Of a stretch of DNA of 64,000 nucleotides, positions 45,482-53,978 are shown piece after piece. The position numbers were made by a program, and so were the translations under genes. Every line of letters starts with the position of its first letter. The first letter of the stretch is position 1. The stretch is from the NCBI RefSeq assembly GCF_000974485.1, contig NZ_BBOM01000004.1:1135423-1199422 (forward strand). Reading direction: 5' to 3'. The notes beneath the pieces are model-generated. The model saw nothing but the letters and a program-made list of their open reading frames with translations, did no database searches and was not told the origin of the DNA. This stretch comes from Streptomyces sp. NBRC 109706 (GTDB lineage: Bacteria; Actinomycetota; Actinomycetes; Streptomycetales; Streptomycetaceae).

Positions 45482-45778
45482 ATGTATACCGGGACACTGT
45501 CCTTCGACCTGCTGCTGGGCGACGTTCACTCGCTCAAGCAGAAGCGTGCGGTGATACGGCCGATCGTGGCCGAACTGCACCGGAGATTCCGAGTGAGCGT
45601 CGCCGAGGTGGGCGACCAGGACCTGCACCGCCGGGCGACCATCGGGCTCGCCGCCGTGTCCGGGGAGGCCGGGCATCTGTCCGGCCTGCTGGACGAGTGC
45701 GAACGGCTGGTCGCGGGCCGCCCCGAGGTGGAACTGCTGTCCGTGCGGCGGCGGTTCCACGGCGATGACGACGAGTAG
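45482..45778 (+). CDS. DUF503 (YlxP-like) protein
   Basis: 98 residues. Family motifs MYTGTLSFDLLL, SLKQKRAVIRPIVAEL and FRVSVAEVGDQDLHRRATIG are all present. Conserved small protein between infB and rbfA in Gram-positives; implicated by position in ribosome biogenesis, but its molecular role is not established. Probably leaderless (see the -10 box at 45469). Confidence 0.9.
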   Translation: MYTGTLSFDLLLGDVHSLKQKRAVIRPIVAELHRRFRVSVAEVGDQDLHRRATIGLAAVSGEAGHLSGLLDECERLVAGRPEVELLSVRRRFHGDDDE

Positions 45779-45831
45779 CGGCCACCGCACGGCGGTCGCG
45801 CAACGAAAGAGCAAGAGCGAGGAGAGGGACC

Positions 45832-46344
45832 GTGGCGGACAGGGCGCGGGCGAAGCGGCTGGCTGACCTCATCCGGGAGGTGGTGGCCGAGAAGCTGCAA
45901 CGAGGCATCAAGGACCCCCGCCTCGGCACCCGGGTCACCATCACCGACACCCGGGTCACCGGGGACCTGCGGGAGGCGACCGTCTTCTACACGGTCTACG
46001 GCGACGAAGCGGACCGCGAGGAGGTGGCCGCCGGGCTGCGCAGCGCCAAGGGGGCGCTGCGTTCGGCGGTGGGCGCGGCGGCCGGGGTGAAGCACACGCC
46101 GAGCCTCACCTTCGTCCCGGACGCGCTCCCCGAGACAGCCCGCAACCTGGACGACCTCTTCGACCGCGCCCGCGAGCGCGACGAGCGGCTGCGCCAGGAG
46201 GCCGCCGGCGCCTCCTACGCGGCGGGCGCCGACCCGTATGTCAAGGACGACGAACGGGAGGCCCTTGACGCAGACGCCGACGCGGACGCGCCGGAGACGG
46301 AGTCCGGGTCGGTGTCCGGGTCCGACGGCGAAACCGACCGATGA
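45832..46344 (+). CDS. rbfA: 30S ribosome-binding factor A
   Basis: Binds late 30S precursors and aids 16S 5'-end maturation and cold adaptation. 170 residues, slightly long because of an acidic C-terminal tail (DADADADAPETESGS). KH-like core: RAKRLADLIREVVAEKLQ, DPRLG, VTITDTRVTGDLREATVFY. GTG start with GAGGAGAGG upstream. The stop overlaps the truB start (ATGA), so the two are coupled. Confidence 0.94.
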   Translation: MADRARAKRLADLIREVVAEKLQRGIKDPRLGTRVTITDTRVTGDLREATVFYTVYGDEADREEVAAGLRSAKGALRSAVGAAAGVKHTPSLTFVPDALPETARNLDDLFDRARERDERLRQEAAGASYAAGADPYVKDDEREALDADADADAPETESGSVSGSDGETDR

Positions 46345-47246
46345 GTCGACGCGGGGCGGCCGAGGGCCCCGACGGGCTGGTCGTCGTCGACAAGCCCGCC
46401 GGGTTCACCTCGCACGATGTCGTCGCGGTGGTGCGCGGTATCGCCCACACCCGCCGCGTCGGCCACGCCGGCACGCTCGATCCGATGGCCACCGGCGTGC
46501 TGCTGCTCGGCCTGGGACGCGCCACCCGACTGCTGGGGCATCTGGCGCTCCGCGAGAAGGAGTACGAGGCCACCATCCGTCTCGGCCAGTCCACGGTGAC
46601 CGACGACGCCGAGGGCGAGACCACCGAGGCGCCGGGCGCCACGGGGCTCGACGAGGCGGCGGTGGCCGAGGAGGTCGCCGCGCTCACCGGCGCGCTGATG
46701 CAGGTCCCGGCCAAGGTCAGCGCCGTCAAGGTCGACGGAAAGCGCTCCTACCAGCGGATGCGCGAGGGCGAGGACGTCACCCTGCCGCCCCGACCGGTCA
46801 CCGTGCACGCCTTCGAGACCGGCCCGCCGCGGGAACTGACCGCTTCGGACGGCACCCCCGTCACCGATCTGACCGCACGGGTGGTCTGCTCCTCCGGCAC
46901 CTATGTCCGCGCGTTGGCGCGGGATCTCGGCGCCGCGCTCGGCTGCGGCGGCCATCTCACCGCGCTGCGGCGCACCCGGGTCGGCCCCTACGAGCTGACG
47001 GACGCCCGCACCCTGGACCAACTCCGCGCCGAGCTGGCCGTGTTGCCGCTGGCCGAGGCGGCCGCCGCCGCGTTCCCCCGGTGGGACGTGGACCAGCGGC
47101 AGGCCACCCTGCTGGGCAACGGCGCCAGGATCGCGACCCCCGAGCTGCCCCCGGGACCGGTCGCGGTCTTCGACCCGGACGGCCGTTTCCTGGCCCTGGT
47201 CGAGACCGACGGGGAGCGCAGCAGAAGCCTCGCGGTCTTCGTCTGA
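46341..47246 (+). CDS. truB: tRNA pseudouridine(55) synthase
   Basis: Makes pseudouridine 55 in the T-loop of tRNAs. 301 residues. The catalytic Asp47 lies in GHAGTLDPMATGVL, preceded by VVDKPAGFTSHDVV; Tyr in KRSYQRMREG and CSSGTYVRALARDLG are also present. C-terminal PUA-like domain. Overlaps rbfA by 4 nt. Confidence 0.95.
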   Translation: MSRRGAAEGPDGLVVVDKPAGFTSHDVVAVVRGIAHTRRVGHAGTLDPMATGVLLLGLGRATRLLGHLALREKEYEATIRLGQSTVTDDAEGETTEAPGATGLDEAAVAEEVAALTGALMQVPAKVSAVKVDGKRSYQRMREGEDVTLPPRPVTVHAFETGPPRELTASDGTPVTDLTARVVCSSGTYVRALARDLGAALGCGGHLTALRRTRVGPYELTDARTLDQLRAELAVLPLAEAAAAAFPRWDVDQRQATLLGNGARIATPELPPGPVAVFDPDGRFLALVETDGERSRSLAVFV

Positions 47247-47355
47247 CGCCCCGCTCCGGGGCCCGGGCGGACGGGGTGAGGCGGACGTCCCCCGCAACAA
47301 CGGTCCGGGTACCGTGGACAGGCAGGACACACAAGAGGCGGCGAGGAGCGAAACG

Positions 47356-48300
47356 GTGCAGCGCTGGCGTGACATGGCGGATGTCCCCGGGGACTGGGGG
47401 CGCAGCGTCGTCACCATCGGTTCGTACGACGGTGTGCACCGAGGACATCAGTTGATCATCGGACAGGCGGTGGAACAGGCCCGGAAGTTGGGGCTGCCCA
47501 ACGTGGTCGTGACGTTCAGCCCGCACCCCAAGGAAGTCACCCGGCCCGGCACCCATCCGCCGCTGCTCGCCCCGCACGACCGGCGCGCCGAGCTGATGGC
47601 GGGGCTCGGCGTTGACGCGGTGCTGGTGCTCCCGTTCACCAAGGAGTTCTCCCAGCTGTCGCCCGCCGAGTTCGTGGTGAAGGTGCTGGTGGAGCGGCTG
47701 CGGGCACGGCTGGTCGTCGAGGGGCCCAACTTCCGTTTCGGCCATCGTGCCGCCGGCACCGTGGACACCCTCGCGGAGCTGGGGGAGACCTATGGCTTCG
47801 AGGTGCAGGTCGTCGACCTCTTCGCCCGTGGCTCGGCCGGCGGCGGCGAGCCGTTCTCCTCCTCCCTCGCCCGGCGGTTGATCGCCGAGGGCGAGGTGGC
47901 CAGCGCGGCCGAGGTGCTCGGCCGCCCGCACCGGGTCGAGGGCGAGGTGGTGCACGGCGCCCGGCGCGGCCGTGACCTGGGCATCCCCACCGCCAACCTG
48001 GACCTGGTACCGCATTCGGCCGTGCCGGCCGACGGGGTCTACGCGGGCTGGCTGCTGGCCGACGGCGAACGGCTGCCGGCCGCCGTCTCCGTCGGCACCA
48101 ACCCGCACTTCCACGGCACCGCCCGCACCGTCGAGGCCTATGCGCTGGACCGCACCGACCTGGAGCTGTACGGGCAGTGGGTGGCCGTGGAGTTCGGCGC
48201 CTTCGTGCGTGGCCAGGAGACCTTCGACTCGCTGGATGCCTTTCTGGCGCAGATCCACCAGGACATCGAGCGGGTGCGCGTGCTGACCCGCGCCGACTGA
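47356..48300 (+). CDS. ribF: bifunctional riboflavin kinase/FAD synthetase
   Basis: Turns riboflavin into FMN and FMN into FAD. 314 residues. N-terminal FAD synthetase nucleotidyltransferase domain (GSYDGVHRGHQLIIG with the HxGH-like site; FRFGHRAAG) and C-terminal riboflavin kinase domain (GRDLGIPTANLDL, DGVYAGWL, SVGTNPHF). GTG at 47356 follows GAGGAG; codons at 47314 would add a charged tail without an RBS. Last gene of the translation-factor cluster. Confidence 0.94.
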   Translation: MQRWRDMADVPGDWGRSVVTIGSYDGVHRGHQLIIGQAVEQARKLGLPNVVVTFSPHPKEVTRPGTHPPLLAPHDRRAELMAGLGVDAVLVLPFTKEFSQLSPAEFVVKVLVERLRARLVVEGPNFRFGHRAAGTVDTLAELGETYGFEVQVVDLFARGSAGGGEPFSSSLARRLIAEGEVASAAEVLGRPHRVEGEVVHGARRGRDLGIPTANLDLVPHSAVPADGVYAGWLLADGERLPAAVSVGTNPHFHGTARTVEAYALDRTDLELYGQWVAVEFGAFVRGQETFDSLDAFLAQIHQDIERVRVLTRAD

Positions 48301-48315
48301 ACCCGCAGGCCCGGC

Positions 48316-48334
48316 CGGCGCGGAGCGCGCGCCG
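48316..48334. terminator. small convergent terminator hairpin
   Basis: 7-bp stem CGGCGCG/CGCGCCG with loop GAGCG between ribF and the convergent EspI-like gene. Confidence 0.4.
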
Positions 48335-51115
48335 TCAGTTGCCCGGCGGCTGCGGCGGATTCCACCCGCCCGGCTGTTGTTGCGGCTGCTGTGGCTGTTG
48401 CTGGGGGAAGCCGTAGCCCGGCTGCTGCTGATGCGGTTGCGGATAGCCGTAGCCCGGCTGCTGCCCCGGCTGCGGATAGCCGTAGCCGGCCTGGTGCGGC
48501 GGCGGGTGCTGACCCGGCAACGGGGGAGCGGCCAACGGCGGCATGCTGCCGTCCGGCGTCCACAGCCCCTGCTCCTGCTGCATCCGGGCGAAGTCCTCCG
48601 TGATCAACGCGGCCAGGTCGAAGTAGGCCTGCCGGGTCTTGGGCCGCATCAGATCCAGATCCAGCTCGGCGCCCGCCGCCAGATGCTCGTCGAACGGGGC
48701 CACCACCACGCCCCGGCAACGGGTCTGGAAGTGCGCCACGATGTCCTCGACCTTGACCAGCCGGCCCGTCTCCCTGACTCCGGAGATCACGGTGACGCTG
48801 CGCCGCACCAGATCCCCGTAGCCGTGCGCGGCCAGCCAGTCGAGGGTGGTGCTGGCGCTGCTGGCGCCGTCGACCGAGGGGGTGGAGACGATGATCAGCT
48901 GGTGCGCCAGATCCAGCACCCCGCGCATCGCGCTGTAGAGCAGCCCGGTGCCGGAGTCCGTGAGGATCAGCGGATACTGCTGCCCCAGCACGTCGATGAC
49001 GCGGCGGTAGTCCTCGTCGTTGAACGTGGTGGAGACCGCCGGATCCACGTCGTTGGCGAGGATCTCCAGGCCCGAGGGCGCCTGCGAGGTGAAGCGGCGG
49101 ATGTCCATGTAGTTGTTGAGATGAGGCAGGGCCGCCACCAGATCGCGGATGGTGGCGCCCGTCTCGCGTCGCACCCGGCGGCCCAGCGTGCCGGCGTCCG
49201 GGTTGGCGTCGATCGCGATGACCTTGTCCTGCCGTTCGCTGGCGAGCGTCGCGCCCAGCGCCGTGGTGGTCGTGGTCTTGCCGACGCCGCCCTTGAGGCT
49301 GATCACCGCGATCCGGTAGCACGACAGCACCGGGGTCCTGATGATGTTCAGCTTGCGCTGCCGCTCGGCCTCGGCCGCCTTGCCACCGATCCTGAACCGC
49401 GAACCCGGCTTGGAGGCCGGCTGGGAACGCTGCTTGTTGTTGCGCTTGTTTTGGATCAGCCGGTCGGACGACAGCTCGACGGAGGCGGTGTAGCCCAGCG
49501 CGCCGGGCTGCACCTGGTTCGGGTACTGCTCGGGGCCGGCCCCCGGGAACGGCTGCTGCCCGGGCGGCAACGCGGCCGGGGCGTGGCCCTGTTGCTGCCC
49601 CTGGGCCGCGGGCTGGCCCGGGTAGGGGCCCTGCCCCGGCGGCTGTCCCGGGTACTGCCCCGGGTAGGGCTGTTGCGGCTGGGGCCCGGGATAGCCCGGC
49701 TGGGCTGGCTGCCCTGGGCCGCCCGGCTGCTGCTGCGCTGGCGGGAGGGCCGGCTGGCCGCCCGGCTGGGGGCCGCCCGGGTAGGCGGGCGCGCCGGGCT
49801 GGCCGGCGTGCGGCTGCGGCGCGGCGGGCGGGGTCGGCTGGTTGGGGGCGGCCGGATGCGGCGGCTGCGCCTGCCCCGGCTGGCCGGGGGGCGTGCCCCA
49901 ACCACCGGGCGCGAGCGGCGGGTTGCCGCCCGGGCGCTGCCCCGGCTGGTCGCCGCCTGGCGCGGGCGGCGCGCCCCAGGGCGCCAGCTCCGAGCCCGGC
50001 TGCTTCGGCGGCTCGGCCGGGCCGCCGCCCGGCGCGTCGGCGCCGGACTGCGCCAGCGCCGGCCAGCTGCCGATCGCGGTGGGCGGCTGCGCCACCAGCC
50101 CGCCTGAGGTGGGGTCGGGCGGCGTCGGCCAGCCGTCGGCCGCGCTCGGCACCCGGGGCGCCGGCTCGGCGGGCCCGCCGGTCGGCGGCTTCGGCTGCGC
50201 CCAGGGGTCGGGGGTGTTACCGGTGGCGCCGCCCGGGTTCGACGGGGCGGGGAACGGGGAGGCGGGCGCGCCGCCCTGCCAGGCGTCCCCATGCGATGCC
50301 GGCTTCTGGTTGTCCTGGCGGTCCTGTCCCGGGGGCTTGGGCGGCAGCGGCACCGGCATACCCAGGGGCGGCGAGCTGGGGCCCGAATCCTCGGGCGTCT
50401 TCCCGGCGTTCAACGGGGGCTCCTCCGGCGGCTTGGTGAACTCCACCTCGATGTCCGGCGGTTCGGACGAACCACCGGTGGGCCTGCCCTCCGCGCCGCC
50501 GCCCGGTACGGGCGACGGCGGCGGAGGCGAGTCGGGGGTCGGCGGTCTGAGCTGGAAGTCCGGAGGCAGCGGCGGCAGCCCGCCGGGCAGCCCGCCGGAA
50601 GGAGACGGCGGGGCCGGCCGGCCCGTGACGGGCGGCCGTTCGGGCGCCGGCGGCGAGGCGGGCGCCGGCTCCTCGTCCCTCCGCTGCCCGGGGGGCGAAG
50701 CGGAATCGCCGAGGGCCTTGCGGATGGCGGCGGCCGAGATCTGCATCGTGGCCCCGCTCTCCACATCCTCCGCGCCCTCGTCGGCCGGCTCCTCGCTCCG
50801 CGCCGTGGCCGGCGCGGCGGGAGCCGGCGGCGGTCCGGGGAAGGCGGGGGACCCGACCGGCTCGGGACCGCCGGCGGAGGCGGCCGGCGCCGGGGACGAG
50901 CCGCCGGCACCGGCGTCGGGGGCGGACGCATCGCCCGCGCGCGCCCCGGCGTTCCCCTGACTCGCGCCGCCTCCCGCGTACCAGGCGGGCGGGGTGTAGT
51001 CGATGGTGAACTGCCCGGTGTGCTCGGACTCCTCCTCAAGGAGTTCGTCATCGGGCTGTTCGGCGCCTGGGGTCTCCTCCCCGGGCTTGCGAACCTGGTC
51101 CCGATCGCTGTTCAC
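48335..51115 (-). CDS. large proline-rich MinD/ParA-type ATPase, EspI-like (ESX/type VII-associated family)
   Basis: 926 residues. The first ~560 are Pro/Gly/Gln/Ala-rich and acidic, probably disordered. The MinD-type ATPase domain spans ~590-850: deviant Walker [16 protein letters not shown] near residue 606, then [16 protein letters not shown] and [16 protein letters not shown]. The C-terminal tail has a [16 protein letters not shown] tandem repeat. The architecture matches mycobacterial EspI (Rv3876), which belongs to ESX-1, and from memory the S. coelicolor type VII locus lies between ribF and rpsO. No EccB/C/D, MycP or EsxA/B genes occur here. GTG at 51115 follows GGGAGG with 4-nt spacing; an ATG at 51157 is an alternative. 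Confidence 0.8.
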   Translation of the reverse strand: MNSDRDQVRKPGEETPGAEQPDDELLEEESEHTGQFTIDYTPPAWYAGGGASQGNAGARAGDASAPDAGAGGSSPAPAASAGGPEPVGSPAFPGPPPAPAAPATARSEEPADEGAEDVESGATMQISAAAIRKALGDSASPPGQRRDEEPAPASPPAPERPPVTGRPAPPSPSGGLPGGLPPLPPDFQLRPPTPDSPPPPSPVPGGGAEGRPTGGSSEPPDIEVEFTKPPEEPPLNAGKTPEDSGPSSPPLGMPVPLPPKPPGQDRQDNQKPASHGDAWQGGAPASPFPAPSNPGGATGNTPDPWAQPKPPTGGPAEPAPRVPSAADGWPTPPDPTSGGLVAQPPTAIGSWPALAQSGADAPGGGPAEPPKQPGSELAPWGAPPAPGGDQPGQRPGGNPPLAPGGWGTPPGQPGQAQPPHPAAPNQPTPPAAPQPHAGQPGAPAYPGGPQPGGQPALPPAQQQPGGPGQPAQPGYPGPQPQQPYPGQYPGQPPGQGPYPGQPAAQGQQQGHAPAALPPGQQPFPGAGPEQYPNQVQPGALGYTASVELSSDRLIQNKRNNKQRSQPASKPGSRFRIGGKAAEAERQRKLNIIRTPVLSCYRIAVISLKGGVGKTTTTTALGATLASERQDKVIAIDANPDAGTLGRRVRRETGATIRDLVAALPHLNNYMDIRRFTSQAPSGLEILANDVDPAVSTTFNDEDYRRVIDVLGQQYPLILTDSGTGLLYSAMRGVLDLAHQLIIVSTPSVDGASSASTTLDWLAAHGYGDLVRRSVTVISGVRETGRLVKVEDIVAHFQTRCRGVVVAPFDEHLAAGAELDLDLMRPKTRQAYFDLAALITEDFARMQQEQGLWTPDGSMPPLAAPPLPGQHPPPHQAGYGYPQPGQQPGYGYPQPHQQQPGYGFPQQQPQQPQQQPGGWNPPQPPGN

Positions 51116-51391
51116 GACGCCTCCCGCTACTGTGTTGCCGCTCTGCTCCCCACCCATGGGGCCACTATGCGGAGGACGGGCCGAAACTCCCCCGCGGTTC
51201 CGCCGGACGCCGGTCCTGGAGCGGTGTCCCACGCCGTTCCACGGCGCCCACCCTCACCCTAATCGTCCCGGTCCAACTCCCCTAGTCCTCCCCTGCCCCG
51301 CCGGCGCCCCGGTGGGTGGGGAAAGCATCCCCGGGCGGCCAAGGCGAAATGCGGATGCGCGAGTTGAGGGGCCCGTGGCACAGTCCCCCGC

Positions 51392-52090
51392 ATGTCCGCA
51401 CCCTGGCTGCTCGACGAGCTGACCCATGCAGGCCCCGAACATCTCGACGAGGAGTTCGTCGCCAACTTCGACCGGAAGCAGGGCTTCCCCGACCCGGGCG
51501 ACGACATCGAGGCGCTGCGCCGGCACGGCGTCGAGACCACCGGGACGGTGCTCGACCTGGGCGCGGGCACCGGACGGTTCACGTTCGCGGCCGCGGCCGT
51601 CTTCCGCCGGGTGATCGCGGTCGACATCTCGCCGGCGATGGTCCGCGCGCTGTCGCGCCGTGCCGAGGAGGGGGAGTTCGACGGAGTCGACGTGGTACGC
51701 GCCGGCTTCCTCAGCTACGGCCACGAGGGAGGGGCGCCGGACGCGATCCACACCCGGCACGCGCTGCACCAGCTGCCCGACTTCTGGAAGACGATCGCCC
51801 TGCGGCGGATGGCCGAACTGCTGCGCCCCGGCGGGGTGCTGCGCGTCCGCGACCTGGTCTACGACTTCGCTCCGGCGGAGGCCGACACGGTCTTCGCCGA
51901 CTGGCTGGCCGGCGCCTCCGACGACGCCCACCTGGGATACACCGCCGAGGACTACGCCGAGCACATCCGCACCGAACACAGCACCTACCGTTGGCTTTTC
52001 GAACCGATGCTGGACGCCGCCGGGTTCGAGATCGCGGAGGCCCACTACGAGGGCCGGCTCTTCGGCACCTACACCTGCGTCAGGCGCTGA
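51392..52090 (+). CDS. class I SAM-dependent methyltransferase
   Basis: 232 residues. Motif I is TVLDLGAGTGRFTFAAA (~52-68), followed by VIAVDISPAMV (motif II, Asp binding ribose) and LLRPGGVLRVRDLVYDF. The N-terminal segment FVANFDRKQGF is seen in a set of small uncharacterised methyltransferases. Substrate unknown. No clear RBS precedes the ATG; TTGAGG and CACAGT upstream could give a near-leaderless mRNA. Divergent from the EspI-like gene, convergent with the DUF397 gene. Confidence 0.8.
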   Translation: MSAPWLLDELTHAGPEHLDEEFVANFDRKQGFPDPGDDIEALRRHGVETTGTVLDLGAGTGRFTFAAAAVFRRVIAVDISPAMVRALSRRAEEGEFDGVDVVRAGFLSYGHEGGAPDAIHTRHALHQLPDFWKTIALRRMAELLRPGGVLRVRDLVYDFAPAEADTVFADWLAGASDDAHLGYTAEDYAEHIRTEHSTYRWLFEPMLDAAGFEIAEAHYEGRLFGTYTCVRR

Positions 52091-52129
52091 CCGGCCGGGC
52101 GGCCGAGCCACCGCGCGCCGGCCGCACCG

Positions 52130-52393
52130 TCAGTCGATGTCGAACTCGCCGTCCCTGGCGCCGAGCACGAACGCCTCCCATTCGGCGGCGGTGAAGCGGA
52201 GCACCGTGTCGGGGTCCTTGGAGTTGCGCATCCCCACGCCGCCGCCCGGCAGATAGGCGATCTCCACCTTCTCGTCCTCGGGCCCCCCGGGGGCGCTGAG
52301 CCATTCGACCCCCGAGATGTCGAGCGCGTACAACTCGTTCTTCTCGCGCTCCTTGCGCGCGGCGATCTCTTCCGGCGTCTCGGTCGCGGCCAT
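52130..52393 (-). CDS. DUF397 family protein
   Basis: 87 residues. The C-terminal half has the DUF397 pattern GVGMRNSKDPDTVLRFTAAEW, then FVLGARDGEFD. Such proteins are very common in Streptomyces and usually sit beside an XRE-type helix-turn-helix gene, sometimes as antidote-like partners. No XRE gene adjoins this one. The first 30 residues are charged and helical (EEIAARKEREKNELY), which is unusual for the family. Start ATG at 52393. Confidence 0.8.
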   Translation of the reverse strand: MAATETPEEIAARKEREKNELYALDISGVEWLSAPGGPEDEKVEIAYLPGGGVGMRNSKDPDTVLRFTAAEWEAFVLGARDGEFDID

Positions 52394-52563
52394 TCAGGCA
52401 ACTCCCCACTTCTACACGCGTATGCACGCGGGCGTCTGGCGATCGGCCTCGCGCCGAACCCGTAGGTGATCGTAACGCAGCGCACTGTCACGCACCCGGG
52501 GATCGCAAGGGCGGCAACCCGCCCGCACGGCGGGCCGTTGCCGCGAGGATCCGAACGACGTAT

Positions 52564-52851
52564 CTAGATGGCCGGCAGATACCAGTCGGCGCCCAGCACC
52601 AGTACGAAGCCGGTGACCAGCACGGCCATGCCCAGCCTGGTGCGCCCTCGGCGGCTCATCTCGATCACGGCGCCGCTGAGGACGAACGCGGCGCCGTAGA
52701 GCCCTATGGACTGCAGGGACGAACCGTCGCCCAGCCGCACGACCAGCACGATCGCCATCGCGACCATCGCCACCCCGGCGATGGCCATCCGCAACCGGCG
52801 GGCCTGTCTGGGCGTGAGCCCCTGCCGTGTCCCCTGCTGTGTCGAAGTCAC
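52564..52851 (-). CDS. small membrane protein, uncharacterised
   Basis: 95 residues from a GTG at 52851 (VTSTQQGTRQGLTPRQARRL), with three hydrophobic segments (AIAGVAMVAMAIVLVVRL, SIGLYGAAFVLSGAVIE, GMAVLVTGFVLVLGADW). An ATG at 52875 is an alternative. No RBS precedes the GTG, but TATGCT lies 6 nt upstream on this strand, so it may be leaderless. Function unknown. Confidence 0.65.
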   Translation of the reverse strand: MTSTQQGTRQGLTPRQARRLRMAIAGVAMVAMAIVLVVRLGDGSSLQSIGLYGAAFVLSGAVIEMSRRGRTRLGMAVLVTGFVLVLGADWYLPAI

Positions 52852-53230
52852 CCGAGCAGCATAAGCCGTGTCCATCCGGCACCGAATGGGCAGCAACGGG
52901 GAGCCCGCGCCTCCCAGTTGCCGGTACGCGAGCCCCGGCGCGGCAGCCGTCGCACGCGCTCGCCGGCGGCCCCGACGCCCAGGGGCGCACGCCGGCGGGC
53001 CCACCCGCGCGCGCCGGCGCGGGTATGATCATCACGTCGAGTTCGCGCATCGGCGCCCAGCCACCGCGCACACCCGTGGCGGAGACCCGCACCGGACCCG
53101 CACGGGACGCACACCGGCTCCCCGTCGCCCCGGCGTTTCCCCGGTGTCGCGGGAGCCGCCCCCCGCCGAAGCCCGGCCGGGCGGACGGGCGCCGAGGGTG
53201 CCCGAGTGTGCTCAGCGTGCCAACCTGTTG

Positions 53231-53236
53231 TAGCCT
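53231..53236 (+). promoter_or_regulatory. -10 box of the rpsO promoter
   Basis: TAGCCT preceded by TTG; it would give a ~145-nt leader. The -35 region is not clear. Confidence 0.4.
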
Positions 53237-53319
53237 GCTTAGCGGCCGTTTGCGTACGCGCCCCCGGATTCTTTCTGGAGGAAGCGCTCAGCGGACCCCG
53301 CCTCCCGAGTTACGGAAGC

Positions 53320-53343
53320 TTCCCTGTGGTTCAGACCAGGGAA
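53320..53343 (+). promoter_or_regulatory. stem-loop in the rpsO leader
   Basis: TTCCCTG/CAGGGAA stem with 10-nt loop, 40 nt before the rpsO start; a candidate S15 autoregulatory or processing element. Confidence 0.45.
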
Positions 53344-53382
53344 CACTCGGTGGCTAGTGATCAACCACCCCGAGGAGTACGT

Positions 53383-53673
53383 GTGTCGTCTCTTGACGCC
53401 GCCACGAAGCAGAAGATCATCGCCGAGTTCGCCACCAAGGAGGGCGACACCGGCTCCCCCGAGGTCCAGGTCGCGCTGCTGTCCCGGCGCATCTCCGACC
53501 TCACCGAGCACCTGAAGGTGCACAAGCACGACCACCACTCCCGCCGCGGTCTGCTGCTGCTGGTCGGCCAGCGCCGCCGCCTGCTGCAGTACCTGGCGGG
53601 CAAGGACATCCAGCGCTTCCGTGCGCTGGTGGAGCGGCTCGGCATCCGTCGCGGCGCGGCGGGCGCGAGGTAA
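53383..53673 (+). CDS. rpsO: 30S ribosomal protein S15
   Basis: 16S rRNA-binding protein of the small-subunit platform. 96 residues: [20 protein letters not shown], then [19 protein letters not shown] and [19 protein letters not shown], an unmistakable S15. GTG at 53383 follows GAGGAG with a short spacer. A few extra residues (AAGAR) follow the usual LGIRR end. Paired with pnp as in most bacteria. Confidence 0.97.
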   Translation: MSSLDAATKQKIIAEFATKEGDTGSPEVQVALLSRRISDLTEHLKVHKHDHHSRRGLLLLVGQRRRLLQYLAGKDIQRFRALVERLGIRRGAAGAR

Positions 53674-53683
53674 GACGCCCCAG

Positions 53684-53715
53684 AGGGAGCGGTCACCCAC
53701 GCGGGGCCGCTCCCT
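53684..53715 (+). terminator. rpsO-pnp intergenic hairpin
   Basis: 9-bp perfect stem AGGGAGCGG/CCGCTCCCT (53684-53692 with 53707-53715), 14-nt loop, 10 nt after rpsO. In Streptomyces the rpsO-pnp intergenic stem-loop is known as an RNase III processing/partial termination site. Confidence 0.7.
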
Positions 53716-53776
53716 TCGCCGTATCCGGGCTTCCCCCGGAAACGGCCGAGAAGAGGCTGGGCAACGGTCGGCTTTG

Positions 53777-53782
53777 TAGGCT
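53777..53782 (+). promoter_or_regulatory. -10 box of a pnp promoter
   Basis: TAGGCT about 200 nt before the pnp start; consistent with pnp having its own promoter besides read-through from rpsO. The rest of 53674-53978 shows no gene. Confidence 0.4.
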
Positions 53783-53978
53783 GGTGCCCAGCGGACCACA
53801 AGCAGCACGAAGCACCACGTACGTATCAGGCGGAGCGCCTTCATACCGCCGCCGGTCTTCGGTAGTGGCCCCCGGGCGGTGTCCCGGGAGCTTCGATCGA
53901 TGGCCGGCCAGTCGGGAGGTGCTCCACCCGCCCGCTCCGCCGACGAAGGCGGGAGCGGAGAAGAGGAGATTCAACAAG

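Larger units (their letters stand above)
52852..53382. other. 531-nt region upstream of rpsO
   Basis: Mostly GC-rich noncoding sequence. Seen: TATGAT at 53024-53029 (rightward -10-like, no good -35), TAGCCT at 53231-53236 (probable rpsO -10), and a leader stem-loop at 53320-53343. Open frames crossing it show no family resemblance. This is the position where, as I recall, S. coelicolor carries type VII secretion genes. Confidence 0.5.

Noticed and set aside
53026..53357. Small rightward gene after the TATGAT box upstream of rpsO
   Set aside because: Product is Arg/Pro-rich with no recognisable domain, no RBS, and it overlaps the rpsO leader; treated as noncoding.
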